Shown here: positions 21,376 through 30,559 of the stretch, piece after piece | Layout of the letters: every line of letters starts with the position of its first letter | Numbering within the stretch: position 1 is the first letter of the stretch | Assembly: GCA_019931245.1 (NCBI GenBank) | Contig: JAINDL010000057.1 | Coordinates: 1-64,000, forward strand | Length of the DNA: 64,000 nt | Direction: 5' to 3' | Source: Bryobacteraceae bacterium CoA2 C42 | Lineage (GTDB): Bacteria > Acidobacteriota > Terriglobia > Bryobacterales > Bryobacteraceae | Notes under the pieces: generated by a model | What the model was told of the DNA's origin: nothing | What the model saw: only the letters and a program-made list of their open reading frames with translations | Databases searched by the model: none | Program-made: the position numbers and the translations under genes

Positions 21376-21622
21376 CTTGGGGCGGGAGCCCGGATGGGGG
21401 AGGCTCCTGCCGCGGGTGGCGAGGGCGGGGAGCGGGGCGGGACACCTGGTGGCACCGATTCCACGTGGCCCGGAGGAACGCCTGGACCGACCGGGGCCGT
21501 ACGGCGCTTTTGCTGGCTCCGCGGTGGGTTCTGGGCGGCGGGAGGGCGTCCTCGCGGTGCGGGCGCGGTGGGCACCCGAAAAATGCCGCCGAACTTTTTC
21601 GCTGCGGCTGCGTATCTTTGCC

Positions 21623-22552
21623 ATGCGACTCCTGCCCCTTCTCCCCTTAGCGCTGCTCCTGTCCGGCTGCGGTGCCGGCTCGCTCTTGAATAGCAGCCGC
21701 GAGTATGAGGATTTCTCCTTCGATTTCCCGCTGCGGTCCGGCGGCCGGATTACCCTCGAAACCTACAACGGGTCCGTGGAGGTCACGGCGTGGGATCAGG
21801 AAAAGATTGAGATCCGAGGCCGCAAACACGCGGCTACCAAAGGGCTGCTGGCCGAGGTGCGGGTGGAGGCGAATGCCCTGGGGCCGGATGCGGTCGCCAT
21901 CCGGGTCGTGCCGCCGGTGCCGCGGGGCAATTCCGGCGCGCGGTTTACTCTCCGGGTACCGCGCCGGACCACGGTTGAGCGGATCGTCAGCGCCAACGGC
22001 GCGATCCGGATGGACGGGTTGGAGGGACCAGGCATGCTGCGGACCTCGAACGGACGGATTGCGGTGGGGCGGCATCAGGGAAAGCTCGAACTGACAACCT
22101 CGAACGGTGCTATCGATCTCGGCTCGGTGACGGGGACTGTGATCGCCCGAACTGCGAACGGGCGGGTGAACGTCGATGAGCTCACGGGAGGCCTCGACGC
22201 GGCTACCTCGAACGGCTCGATTGCGGCCAAGCTGCTTGATGCGCCGCCGGAGGGGCCGCTGCGGTTCTTAACCACCAACGGAAGCGTTGATGTCAGACTG
22301 CTGCGGGCACCCCGCGGCGATCTTCGCGTGCGGAGCAGCAATGGTGCGGTGACGCTGCGGATGCCGGCCGGAAGCGATGCCCGGTTGTCGCTAAACACCT
22401 CGAATGCGACCGTCCGCAACGAGTTCCCGCTCTCCGGGAGCGAGGGCATCTCCACCAAAACGCGTGTGGAGGGGAAAATTGGCAACGGCGGGCCGCTGCT
22501 GGACATCTCTACAGACAACGCGACGATTGGGCTGTTCCGGTCCATCCTCTAA
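21623..22552 (+). CDS. DUF4097-like beta-strand repeat lipoprotein
   Basis: MRLLPLLPLALLLSGCG lipobox; repeated 'TSNGxI' beta-helix motifs (LRTSNGRIAV, LTTSNGAIDLG, ARTANGRVNV, AATSNGSIAA). Confidence 0.9.
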   Translation: MRLLPLLPLALLLSGCGAGSLLNSSREYEDFSFDFPLRSGGRITLETYNGSVEVTAWDQEKIEIRGRKHAATKGLLAEVRVEANALGPDAVAIRVVPPVPRGNSGARFTLRVPRRTTVERIVSANGAIRMDGLEGPGMLRTSNGRIAVGRHQGKLELTTSNGAIDLGSVTGTVIARTANGRVNVDELTGGLDAATSNGSIAAKLLDAPPEGPLRFLTTNGSVDVRLLRAPRGDLRVRSSNGAVTLRMPAGSDARLSLNTSNATVRNEFPLSGSEGISTKTRVEGKIGNGGPLLDISTDNATIGLFRSIL

Positions 22553-22653
22553 ACGGGCGATGGTTGCCGACCGGTCCATTTTCCATTACACTCAATTTGG
22601 GTGATTCGGTAACCCGATCCGGCGCCCAACAATCCAGGGAGGATTATCCAGTT

Positions 22654-22950
22654 ATGAAAAAGTTTGCTCTGTGTTTGGCTCTTTGCTCGGTGGCTGCTTT
22701 CGCGGACACCTGGAAGGGCACCGTTTCCGACGCCAAGTGCGGCGCCAAGCACGCTGATGCTTCCGAGAAGTCGATGGGCTGCGTGAAGGGCTGCGTGAAG
22801 GGTGGTTCCGCCCCTGTGTTCGTGACCGAGGACGGCAAAGTGGTTCCGATCCACAACGCCGACTCCGTGAAAGATCACCTCGGCCACAAGGTCACCATCA
22901 CCGGTAAGTTGAAGGACGGCTCCGTTCACATCGACTCGGTGAAGATGTAA
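22654..22950 (+). CDS. Small secreted protein
   Basis: 98 aa; GGAGG SD, signal peptide MKKFALCLALCSVAAFADTWKGTVSDAKCGAKH. Confidence 0.85.
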   Translation: MKKFALCLALCSVAAFADTWKGTVSDAKCGAKHADASEKSMGCVKGCVKGGSAPVFVTEDGKVVPIHNADSVKDHLGHKVTITGKLKDGSVHIDSVKM

Positions 22951-22971
22951 TTCTCCCCGGGGCGCGGCGGG

Positions 22972-24009
22972 CTACTGCAGCTTGCCGCGCCCCGCAACTT
23001 CCCAAGTCTCCACCACTTCCTCTCCCCGTACCCCGTAAATTCTCTCCTCCATGTTGACGCTCACGCAGACGTGATTCATCAACACCCTGGCCCGGTCTCC
23101 CACTTTAAAATTTGCTCCGTTGCGCTTGATGTAGCCGTGTTCTTCGTTCATTTTGAAGAAGAAGGCCTCCGGGCTGCCGAGAACTTCGCCGTAGCCGCCG
23201 GCGGCGGTCTGGTCACTCGTGAAGGTCTTTGAGCCGCCATCGATGATCATTTGATCGTCTACGCTTGTAGAAACAACGGTGCACAGAATACTGGCCGCGC
23301 AGTCTTCCCGGCCGCAGGCGCCACTGGCGATGGTATTGCGGTCGTTAAAGATGTAGGTGCCGGGGCGCATCTCGTTCATGCCCTGGACCAGATGGGACTG
23401 CCACATGGTGGGGGTGGAGCCGCCGCTGACGAGTTCGAATTCGATACCGGCAGCGGCCGCTTCGCGCAGCACCTGCTGAACCAGATTCGACACCTGTAAG
23501 AGTCCGGCGGGGTCGTTCGATTTCAGATGGCCGGGGTAGAAGGCGAGACCCCGGACGTTTTTGCCGATGCGCTTGGCGAGGGGGACGACCTCTTCGGGCC
23601 GAACGCCTACGCGGCCGAGGCCGGCGTCCATTTCGATCAAAAATTCTACTCCGGTAGGAATAAGGGGTTCGGCGACCTCATAGCTATCGACCGAGACGGT
23701 AAGGCGCGTCTTTTTGGCGACTTCGGCGACGCGGGGCCACTTTTTGGGGCCGTAGAGGGGGTAGGCGATGAGAAGATCCTCGACGCCGGAGGCGAGCATG
23801 ACTTCGGCTTCGCTGACTTTGGCGACGGTGAGTCCGGCGGCGCCGAGGTCGAGTTGGAGGCGGCCGAGGGCGGGAATCTTGTGGGTTTTGGTGTGTGGCC
23901 GGAGGCGGATGCCATGGGAGGCGGCATATTCCGACATTCGTCGGAGATTGCGCTCCATGATGTCCAGGTCGATCACGAGAGCGGGGGTATCGAGTTCAGA
24001 GATGTGCAT
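22972..24009 (-). CDS. D-threonine aldolase/D-serine dehydratase-like PLP enzyme (alanine racemase N-terminal fold)
   Basis: 345 aa; LDTPALVIDLDIMERNLRRMSEYAASHGIRLRPHTKTHKIPALGRLQ. Confidence 0.93.
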   Translation of the reverse strand: MHISELDTPALVIDLDIMERNLRRMSEYAASHGIRLRPHTKTHKIPALGRLQLDLGAAGLTVAKVSEAEVMLASGVEDLLIAYPLYGPKKWPRVAEVAKKTRLTVSVDSYEVAEPLIPTGVEFLIEMDAGLGRVGVRPEEVVPLAKRIGKNVRGLAFYPGHLKSNDPAGLLQVSNLVQQVLREAAAAGIEFELVSGGSTPTMWQSHLVQGMNEMRPGTYIFNDRNTIASGACGREDCAASILCTVVSTSVDDQMIIDGGSKTFTSDQTAAGGYGEVLGSPEAFFFKMNEEHGYIKRNGANFKVGDRARVLMNHVCVSVNMEERIYGVRGEEVVETWEVAGRGKLQ

Positions 24010-24647
24010 CAGTTTTTAAATCGTACCGCGAACTTGCCGGCGGGTCCGCGGTAGAAGAGTTCGAGGTCTTTGGCTTTTTGCTTGCCGTCGAAGCCGAAGT
24101 AGAGGAGGCCGCTGACGGGTTGGAGGCTTTTGCCTTCGGGGAGCACTTTTTCTTTCAACACTTTAAGGACGGGGTCTTCTTTGGTGTCGGTCATGCCTTT
24201 GCTTTCTACCGTTGTGCCGCCGCCGGCGCCGCCGCCGCCGACCATGCCGCCGTTACCGAGCGGAATGCCGCCGAGGCGGGGGCCGGTGGGGTTGTTGCCG
24301 ACATAGGTGCCGCCGCCGCCGGGCGCCTGGCCGAGGACGAGGGCGCCGCGGCCGGCGAGTTGGGCGGGGTGGAAGGGGGGAGAGCGTTGGGCGTCGCGCG
24401 TTGAGAAGAGCTGGAACTGTTCGCGTTGGATGTCGAGGGGTTCTTCGCCGAGGGGGGTGACGGTGAGGTCGACGACGATGATGGCGCCGTCGAAGTCGCT
24501 GCCGAGGAGGCGCTTGATGTCGGCGCGGTCGGGGTAGACGGTGGCTTTGATCTGGATGCGGTCATCTTCGTAGACGCCGGCGGGGAACTTCTTTTCCGCC
24601 GCGAGCAAGCCGACCGCGAGCGCGAGTGGCACAAGTTTCAGCCGCAT
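24009..24647 (-). CDS. Hypothetical secreted protein
   Basis: 212 aa, signal peptide, Gly/Pro-rich central region. Confidence 0.75.
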   Translation of the reverse strand: MRLKLVPLALAVGLLAAEKKFPAGVYEDDRIQIKATVYPDRADIKRLLGSDFDGAIIVVDLTVTPLGEEPLDIQREQFQLFSTRDAQRSPPFHPAQLAGRGALVLGQAPGGGGTYVGNNPTGPRLGGIPLGNGGMVGGGGAGGGTTVESKGMTDTKEDPVLKVLKEKVLPEGKSLQPVSGLLYFGFDGKQKAKDLELFYRGPAGKFAVRFKN

Positions 24648-24987
24648 GCCGCAATTATACGCTCAAACTTCGGCGGTGGCCGCCGAGAAGGTTTTGGTGA
24701 CCGCCTTTTTGCAGGACGCCAATTCGATCCTCGAGACCGCGCAGTATAGCGGTGAGGGCACGAACTGGACGATTCTGACCGGTGGACCCGGGGGAGTCCG
24801 AATGATCGCCGACTCGGACTGGCCGCTCGACTCGCTGCAGGTGCATACCGGCGCGGCGGCGGCCTACCGGATCCACCGGCGGGGCGGGGCAGTGATGGTG
24901 GAGGGGCGGTCGGCGCATCAGGCGCTGGCGGTGCGGTCGACTCCTCCGGCGCAGGTGGCGCGCTTTATGTTGGGCGCGCGGGGGTAG
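24646..24987 (+). CDS. Hypothetical protein (GTG at 24676 is an alternative start)
   Basis: 113 aa; ATG overlaps the start codon of the divergent gene. Confidence 0.5.
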   Translation: MPQLYAQTSAVAAEKVLVTAFLQDANSILETAQYSGEGTNWTILTGGPGGVRMIADSDWPLDSLQVHTGAAAAYRIHRRGGAVMVEGRSAHQALAVRSTPPAQVARFMLGARG

Positions 24988-25030
24988 GCCATAGGTTTTA
25001 CGTCAGGGTCGGGCGTAAGACGATAGAATA

Positions 25031-26401
25031 TTGGCCATGATGCAGCGCATGGCATTGGCAGTCGCGGGAGGCCTGTGGGCCGCCTCCGGTCTTTGGGCAC
25101 AGTTGGCGACGGGGCCGACGGTGCGGTTCAACACTTCGCTGGGAGAGATTGATGTTCTCCTGCTGCCCGGTTCGGCGCCGGCCACGGTGCAGAATTTTCT
25201 GAACTATGTGCGGCGGGGGACGTATAACAATTCGATCTTTCATCGCTCCGTGCCCGGTTTCATCATTCAGGGCGGCGGCTTTACGTTCTCGAGTGGCACT
25301 TTCCGGGCGTTGGCGGCCGACCCTCCCGTGCGGAACGAGTTCCGCACCTCCAACTCGCGCGGCACGATCGCCATGGCCAAGCTGGGCAACAACCCGAACA
25401 GCGCCACCAACCAGTGGTTCTTCAACCTGGCCAATAACGCTTCGAACCTGGACAATCAGAACGGCGGTTTTACCGTGTTCGGGCGCATCACGAATGGCCT
25501 CGCCAACATGGACCGCATTGCGGCGACCCCGGTTTTCCGCTTGAATTCGGCCGAGTTGACCGACATTCCGCTGCTGAACTTCCGTTCGGGCCAGACGGTG
25601 ACGGAGTCAAACGTGGTCTTCGTGCGTTCGATCACCATTCTCGATGAGACGCCGGTGCCGGAGATTTCGCCCAATGGCGTGATTTCGGCCGGGAACTTTG
25701 GCGGGATGCCGTTTGCCGCCCCGGGCTCCTACATTGAGATCTACGGCAACAACCTGGCTGGCGACGTCAGCCGCGGCTGGAACACGGCCGACTTTGCCGC
25801 CGGGGCCGCGCCGCAGACGCTTGAAAACGTCCGGGTGACGGCGGGTGGGCAGCTGGCGTTTGTGAACTTCGTGAGCAAGAACCAGATCAACGTGCAACTG
25901 CCGGCGAGTCTGCCGGTGGGAGGCAATGTGGATATTGTGGTGACGAACCGGAACGAGCAGAGCGCGGCTTACTCGCTACCGGTGCGGGCGCTGGCGCCAG
26001 GGTTGCTCGCGCCGGCGAGCTTCAAGGTGGGCGATAAGCAGTTCGTGGCTACCGTGCGCTCGACCGATGGCAGCTTTGTGACGGCTGCGGCGCCGGCGAA
26101 GCCGGGTGAACTGTTATTGTTCTACGGCGTGGGCTTCGGGCCGGTGAATCCGGCGACGGTGCCGATTGCGGGGCGCGTGGTGGAGGTGGCGGCAACGGTG
26201 ACGGCGCCGGTGGTGTTTGAGTTCGGCGCGGAGAAGGCCGAGGTGATCTACGCTGGCCTGGCGGGGGGGCTGGTGGGGGTCTACCAGTTCAACGTGCGGG
26301 TTCCGGCGGGGGTGCCCGACGGGGATACCGTGCTGAAGGTGAGCGTCAACGGCGAGGCGACGGGGCAGAACCTGTTTATTCCGGTGCGGGCGGGCAACTA
26401 A
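25031..26401 (+). CDS. Exported cyclophilin-type peptidyl-prolyl isomerase fused to a TIGR03437-like C-terminal domain
   Basis: 456 aa; VRFNTSLGEIDVLLLPGSAPATVQNFLNYVRRGTYNNSIFHRSVPGFIIQGGGF then VISAGNFGGMPFAAPGSYIEIYGNNLAG...VNFVSKNQINVQLPASLPVGGNVDIVVTN...GVYQFNVRVP. Confidence 0.9.
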   Translation: MAMMQRMALAVAGGLWAASGLWAQLATGPTVRFNTSLGEIDVLLLPGSAPATVQNFLNYVRRGTYNNSIFHRSVPGFIIQGGGFTFSSGTFRALAADPPVRNEFRTSNSRGTIAMAKLGNNPNSATNQWFFNLANNASNLDNQNGGFTVFGRITNGLANMDRIAATPVFRLNSAELTDIPLLNFRSGQTVTESNVVFVRSITILDETPVPEISPNGVISAGNFGGMPFAAPGSYIEIYGNNLAGDVSRGWNTADFAAGAAPQTLENVRVTAGGQLAFVNFVSKNQINVQLPASLPVGGNVDIVVTNRNEQSAAYSLPVRALAPGLLAPASFKVGDKQFVATVRSTDGSFVTAAAPAKPGELLLFYGVGFGPVNPATVPIAGRVVEVAATVTAPVVFEFGAEKAEVIYAGLAGGLVGVYQFNVRVPAGVPDGDTVLKVSVNGEATGQNLFIPVRAGN

Positions 26402-26620
26402 GCCTCGAGCGGCTGGGCTCCGGGCGGATGGATGCCGTCCGGGTCCGCCGCCGGCGCGCGCTACCCCTTGCGGTGGGCGACAACGCTGTCTTTCGTGGGT
26501 TCGGGTGCGGGTGCTGCCCGGCGTCGCGGCTATTCGGTGCCGGGTGGCGGGGGAGGGAGGAGCACCTGCGGCTGAGGCGGTGGGGTTCGTGCGTTCCTGG
26601 CCGTGCCGGCCGTTCCCTGA

Positions 26621-28018
26621 TCAGGGCTGTTTAGCCGGGGGCGGCGGGGGCGGCGGGGGCGGCGGAGCGTCCTGGTCTGTGACGCGCCGCCAGCCGCCCT
26701 TTTTGGCGGGGGCGGCTGTTGCGGGTGCGGGGGTGGTTGCGGGTGCTGGTTCGGTTGCGGGCGCCGGGGTGTCGGCGGCATCGGCGCGGCGCCAGCCGCC
26801 GCCACTCGCGGGGGCGGGGGCCGGAGCGGGGGCTTCGGACGCGCCAACGGCCGGATTCGGCCCGCGTCCGCCGCCGGAGCCGTCGCCGACCGGGCGGCGG
26901 CGCAGGGCGGGACGTTCGGGGTCGGTGGCGCTGGCGGCAGGCTCTGGTTTGGCCTCCGAGATCACTGTCACATTGGGGTCGCTGTCGTTTGAGGCCGGGG
27001 CGAGATAGTTCTGACGGTAGCGCAGTTCGGCATCGGGGTAGCGGCGGGCGCCGTTGCCTGCCAAGGAGACCTGGAGCCGTCGCTGCTGCCCTTGGCGGGC
27101 TCCCGCCGGAAGGTTGAAGTAGAGAGCGTAGCGCTGCCGTAGCCGGGCGACGGTCGTTTCGAGCGCCGAGGCGCCATCGACGGCCATGCTGTCCCCGCCC
27201 GAGGCCCGGGCGATCTCGGCGGTCCCGGCCGAGGAGAGGCGTCCGAGGCTGATGCCGCCGCCCCCGCCGCCGGGATAGCCGCCCCCGCCGAGAACAATGG
27301 TCCCCAGACCGCCCCAGCCGCCGCCGCCCCGCCGCCGTCCGGAGGGCGGATAGCCGCCGCCCCCGCCCGGGGGATAGCCGCGCATCGCGTTGGGAGCCAG
27401 CAGAGCGCTCATCACCGCATCGGCGTCGATCAGCGCCTGGCCAACGCCTTCGTCGTCGCGGCCGAACTCGGTCTGATCGTCGGTAAGGATGATAATAGCG
27501 CGGCGGGCGTCTTTGCGGGCGTGGCGCTGCATGTAGGAGGCCGCGTCGAGCATGCCGCGGGTGATGTCGGTACCGCCGTTGAAGCGTTCGCGATCGAGGA
27601 CGAGGTCGAACTGGCGGTAGACGTTGTCGCCGATGGGGGTGAAGGGCAGGCGGGTCCGGGTCTGCCGGTCAAAGACCATGATGGCGAGGCGATCCTCTTC
27701 GCTCAGGCTGTCGAGGGCGGACTGCGCGGCGCGGGCGATCCGTTCGACATGGGGGCGCATGCTGCCGCTGACATCGAGGAGAAACAGGATGTCGATCGGC
27801 ATCTTCTCGCTGGCGAAGTTGACGATCGGCAGCTCTTTGCCGTTCTCGCGCAGCGTGAAATCCTCTTTCTGCAGATAGGCTACCGGCCGGGAGGTCCGGT
27901 CGAGGACTTGAACGTCGATCCGCACCAGGGAGACATCGCTGCGGAAGACCGGGAGGTCGCCGTCCTGGGCGAAGAGGGCGGCCGGGGCCAAGGCGGTCAG
28001 CAAGAGGGTTCGTAGCAT
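26621..28018 (-). CDS. VWFA-related acidobacterial domain protein with low-complexity insert and tail
   Basis: MLRTLLLTALAPAALFAQDGDLPVFRSDVSLVRIDVQVLDRTSRPVAYLQKEDFTLRENG; FLLDVSGSM MIDAS motif; AGGAG upstream. The ORF-track extension to 29176 lacks coding character. Confidence 0.88.
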   Translation of the reverse strand: MLRTLLLTALAPAALFAQDGDLPVFRSDVSLVRIDVQVLDRTSRPVAYLQKEDFTLRENGKELPIVNFASEKMPIDILFLLDVSGSMRPHVERIARAAQSALDSLSEEDRLAIMVFDRQTRTRLPFTPIGDNVYRQFDLVLDRERFNGGTDITRGMLDAASYMQRHARKDARRAIIILTDDQTEFGRDDEGVGQALIDADAVMSALLAPNAMRGYPPGGGGGYPPSGRRRGGGGWGGLGTIVLGGGGYPGGGGGGISLGRLSSAGTAEIARASGGDSMAVDGASALETTVARLRQRYALYFNLPAGARQGQQRRLQVSLAGNGARRYPDAELRYRQNYLAPASNDSDPNVTVISEAKPEPAASATDPERPALRRRPVGDGSGGGRGPNPAVGASEAPAPAPAPASGGGWRRADAADTPAPATEPAPATTPAPATAAPAKKGGWRRVTDQDAPPPPPPPPPPAKQP

Positions 28019-28071
28019 AGGGCGCTCCTGCAGGGGAGACGTAAGCCTTGTCCCCGGCGTTCCGAAAGTTT

Positions 28072-28962
28072 CTAGAGGGCCCGTTGGGCGGCGGTGCGGG
28101 GTTTCCAGCGGTAGGCGGCCCGGGAGTTCCGGGCGAAGTATTTGGCCATGGCTTCGGGTCCTTTGGGGGCGAAGTAGGCTTTGACGAGTTCGAAGCCCTG
28201 GGCGTAGGGGGCCCAGTTGTCGCTGTTGGGCCAGTCGCTGCCGAACAGGATGCGGTCGGGGCCGAACAGGCCGGTGAGCTGATCGAGGCGGGCTTTGTAG
28301 AAAGCCGGGTCGGTGATGACTTTGCCGTCGACGCGGCGGAGGACCTCGGAGATCTTGATGAAGACCTGCGGGCGCTGGGCCAGTTTGGCGAGGTCGGCGG
28401 GCGGTTCGATCTGCGGGAGGTGGTCGACGACGAGGCGGAGGTTGGGGACGGCGTCGGTGACGCGGACGAGGTCGGCGACGAGTTGGGGGTTGGGGTTGGC
28501 GCTGTCCATGGTGAGGCCGGCGTCGGCGATGCGCTTGATGTCGGCGATCACGGTTGGCTTGCTGATGGCGGAGTGGAAGTCGCGGTCCCAGAGATTGCCG
28601 TAGCGGAGGCCGAGAAAGAGGGGGTCTTTGCGGAAGCGGTCGAGGTTTTGGGCGAAGTTGGGCTGGCCGGGCTCGATATTGCCGATCATGCCGACCAGGA
28701 TGGGTTCGTTGCGGATGATGTCGAGCACCCATTGGTTGTCTTCGAGCCACGGGCTGCATTCGACCATGACGGCGCCGACGACGTTGTGGGGGGCGACGAG
28801 TTTCCGGTAGCGATCGGGGAGGGCGGGCTGGTAGAGGGCTTTGTTTTCGGGCTTGGGCCAGGGGATGCCCTGGGGGCGACGGGGGTCGAACAGGTGGATG
28901 TGGGTATCGATGACCGGCTGCGGCGCCGGGGCCATGGCGGCCAGGAAGGTGCGTCTGAGCAT
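28072..28962 (-). CDS. Amidohydrolase family protein (TIM-barrel)
   Basis: 296 aa; PVIDTHIHLFDPRRPQGIPWP, VVDHLP, ILFGSDWPNSD. Confidence 0.92.
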   Translation of the reverse strand: MLRRTFLAAMAPAPQPVIDTHIHLFDPRRPQGIPWPKPENKALYQPALPDRYRKLVAPHNVVGAVMVECSPWLEDNQWVLDIIRNEPILVGMIGNIEPGQPNFAQNLDRFRKDPLFLGLRYGNLWDRDFHSAISKPTVIADIKRIADAGLTMDSANPNPQLVADLVRVTDAVPNLRLVVDHLPQIEPPADLAKLAQRPQVFIKISEVLRRVDGKVITDPAFYKARLDQLTGLFGPDRILFGSDWPNSDNWAPYAQGFELVKAYFAPKGPEAMAKYFARNSRAAYRWKPRTAAQRAL

Positions 28963-28974
28963 GGGGAGGTCTCC

Positions 28975-29898
28975 TTAGAATTGCAGGCTTTCGACGGCGC
29001 CGGGCAGGGCGGCGGACTGTTCGCTGGTCAGTTCGGTGATAAAGGGCGGAATGGCGCCGGCGTCGGCGATGCCGGCCGCGGTGGTGGCGGCGTGGAGGAC
29101 GCGGGCGGGGCCGAGCGAGTCGCGGATGTCTTCGAGCGGAATGAAGCGTTCGCGGATGGCGGCGGCGGCCTCCCATTCGCCCTTTTGGCAGAGTTCAAAC
29201 ATCTGCTGGGTCCAGGCCGAACCGATGCAGCCGCTGCCGGTGGTGTAGCCAGGCAGGCCGAACTGATGCATGTGCACGATGGCGGGCCGTTCGCCGATGC
29301 CGCTGATGACGAGCGACTTGTCGACGCGGGCGAGCAGGGCGGTGAGATAGGGGTCGTCGGCGGGGTTCTGGCGGACGACGGCGTATTTGATGCCAACGCA
29401 GAGGCCGCGGTCGACCATGCGGGCGACGGCGTCGAGGCCGGCGAGTTTATCGGCGCCGAAGTTGTTTTCCTCCTTGAGGTAGAGGATGAGCGGGAGGCCG
29501 GAGGCGTTGGCGAAGTCGGTGAGGCCGGCTTCCAGGCCTTTGGCGTCGCGGGGGTCGCCGCAGGGCAGGTGCATGACGGTGGGGAACTTGTAGCGGCGCA
29601 GGAGCGGGGCCTGGTCGAGGAGGCGGCCGAAGCTGGGTCCGGCCGAGGGGATGGCCCAGAGGTTGTCGTCAAACGAGGAGAGCCAGTCGAGCAGGGCTTC
29701 AAACTCGGCGAGGGTGATGTGGTAAAGGAACGCGTTGCCGCCGTAGAGGAGGCGGGTGACGCCGCCTTTGTGGATGTGGGCCGCGATCCTGGCGCTGGCC
29801 TCCCAGTTGATGGAGCGCGCGGCGTCGCGATGGCGGGCAAGCGGGGGAACGGAGAACACTCCCTGCCAGTCGGCTTTCTGGATGGACGAAGTCTTCAT
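28975..29898 (-). CDS. Dihydrodipicolinate synthase/N-acetylneuraminate lyase family protein
   Basis: 307 aa; DapA-like spacing: KGGVTRLLYGGNAFLYHITLAEFEALLDWL, LPLILYLKEENNFGADKLAGL. Confidence 0.8.
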   Translation of the reverse strand: MKTSSIQKADWQGVFSVPPLARHRDAARSINWEASARIAAHIHKGGVTRLLYGGNAFLYHITLAEFEALLDWLSSFDDNLWAIPSAGPSFGRLLDQAPLLRRYKFPTVMHLPCGDPRDAKGLEAGLTDFANASGLPLILYLKEENNFGADKLAGLDAVARMVDRGLCVGIKYAVVRQNPADDPYLTALLARVDKSLVISGIGERPAIVHMHQFGLPGYTTGSGCIGSAWTQQMFELCQKGEWEAAAAIRERFIPLEDIRDSLGPARVLHAATTAAGIADAGAIPPFITELTSEQSAALPGAVESLQF

Positions 29899-29963
29899 AT
29901 CACCGATACACTACCATTTTAGAGGACGGTTGCCGGAGACCCCGGGCGGGCACGGCGTCTCGA

Positions 29964-30494
29964 TTGGGAGGTGGGGTGATCTCGCTGCGGCTGTTTTCGC
30001 TGGTTGTCTATCTGCTGTCGTGGGTGGGGGTGGCGGTCGGTTCGCTGTGGAGTCTGCGGCCGGCGCACGGGCGGGTTCCGGCGCACCACCATCCGGCCGG
30101 GATGCTGCTGCAGGTGGCCGGGGTGCTGGTGATTACGCTGTTCCTGCCCGCGGGGCCGCTGCAGCCGGCGTTGTGGGAGCAGGGTGTGGCCGCGGTGCTG
30201 GCGCCGGCGGGGGCGGCGTTGTACCTGGCGACGGTAGCGGCGGGGCGGCGTGGCGGCTTGGTGACGACGGGGCCTTTCGCCCTGGTGCGTCACCCGATGT
30301 ACCTGGCGTTTTTCCTGCTGCTGGGGGCGACGGCGGCGTTGGCGCACGCGGGTTGGCGGAGCGCGCCGGCGCTGGCGATGTACCTGGCGGGGTCGGAGTT
30401 GCGGGCCGCGCGAGAGGAGGCGGCGCTGGCGGGCGAAGCTTACGCCGCCTATCGCGCGCGGACCCGGTGGCGGTACTTCCCCGGATTCTGGTAG
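29964..30494 (+). CDS. Isoprenylcysteine carboxyl methyltransferase-like membrane protein
   Basis: 176 aa; LVTTGPFALVRHPMYLAFFLLLGA...LRAAREEAALAGEAYAAYRARTRWRYFP. Confidence 0.9.
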   Translation: MGGGVISLRLFSLVVYLLSWVGVAVGSLWSLRPAHGRVPAHHHPAGMLLQVAGVLVITLFLPAGPLQPALWEQGVAAVLAPAGAALYLATVAAGRRGGLVTTGPFALVRHPMYLAFFLLLGATAALAHAGWRSAPALAMYLAGSELRAAREEAALAGEAYAAYRARTRWRYFPGFW

Positions 30495-30559
30495 ACGCCC
30501 GGTCTGTCGCAGGGGCCCGGTCTGTCGCAGGGGTTTGGTACACTCATCGCTGACACCCC

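Noticed and set aside
28019-29176. N-terminal extension of the VWA ORF (26621-29176)
   Set aside because: Arg/Pro-rich out-of-frame translation of the amidohydrolase gene; true start at 28018 has signal peptide and SD.
28048-29922. 624-aa plus-strand ORF antisense to amidohydrolase and DapA-like genes
   Set aside because: Spans two real minus-strand genes with shadow composition.
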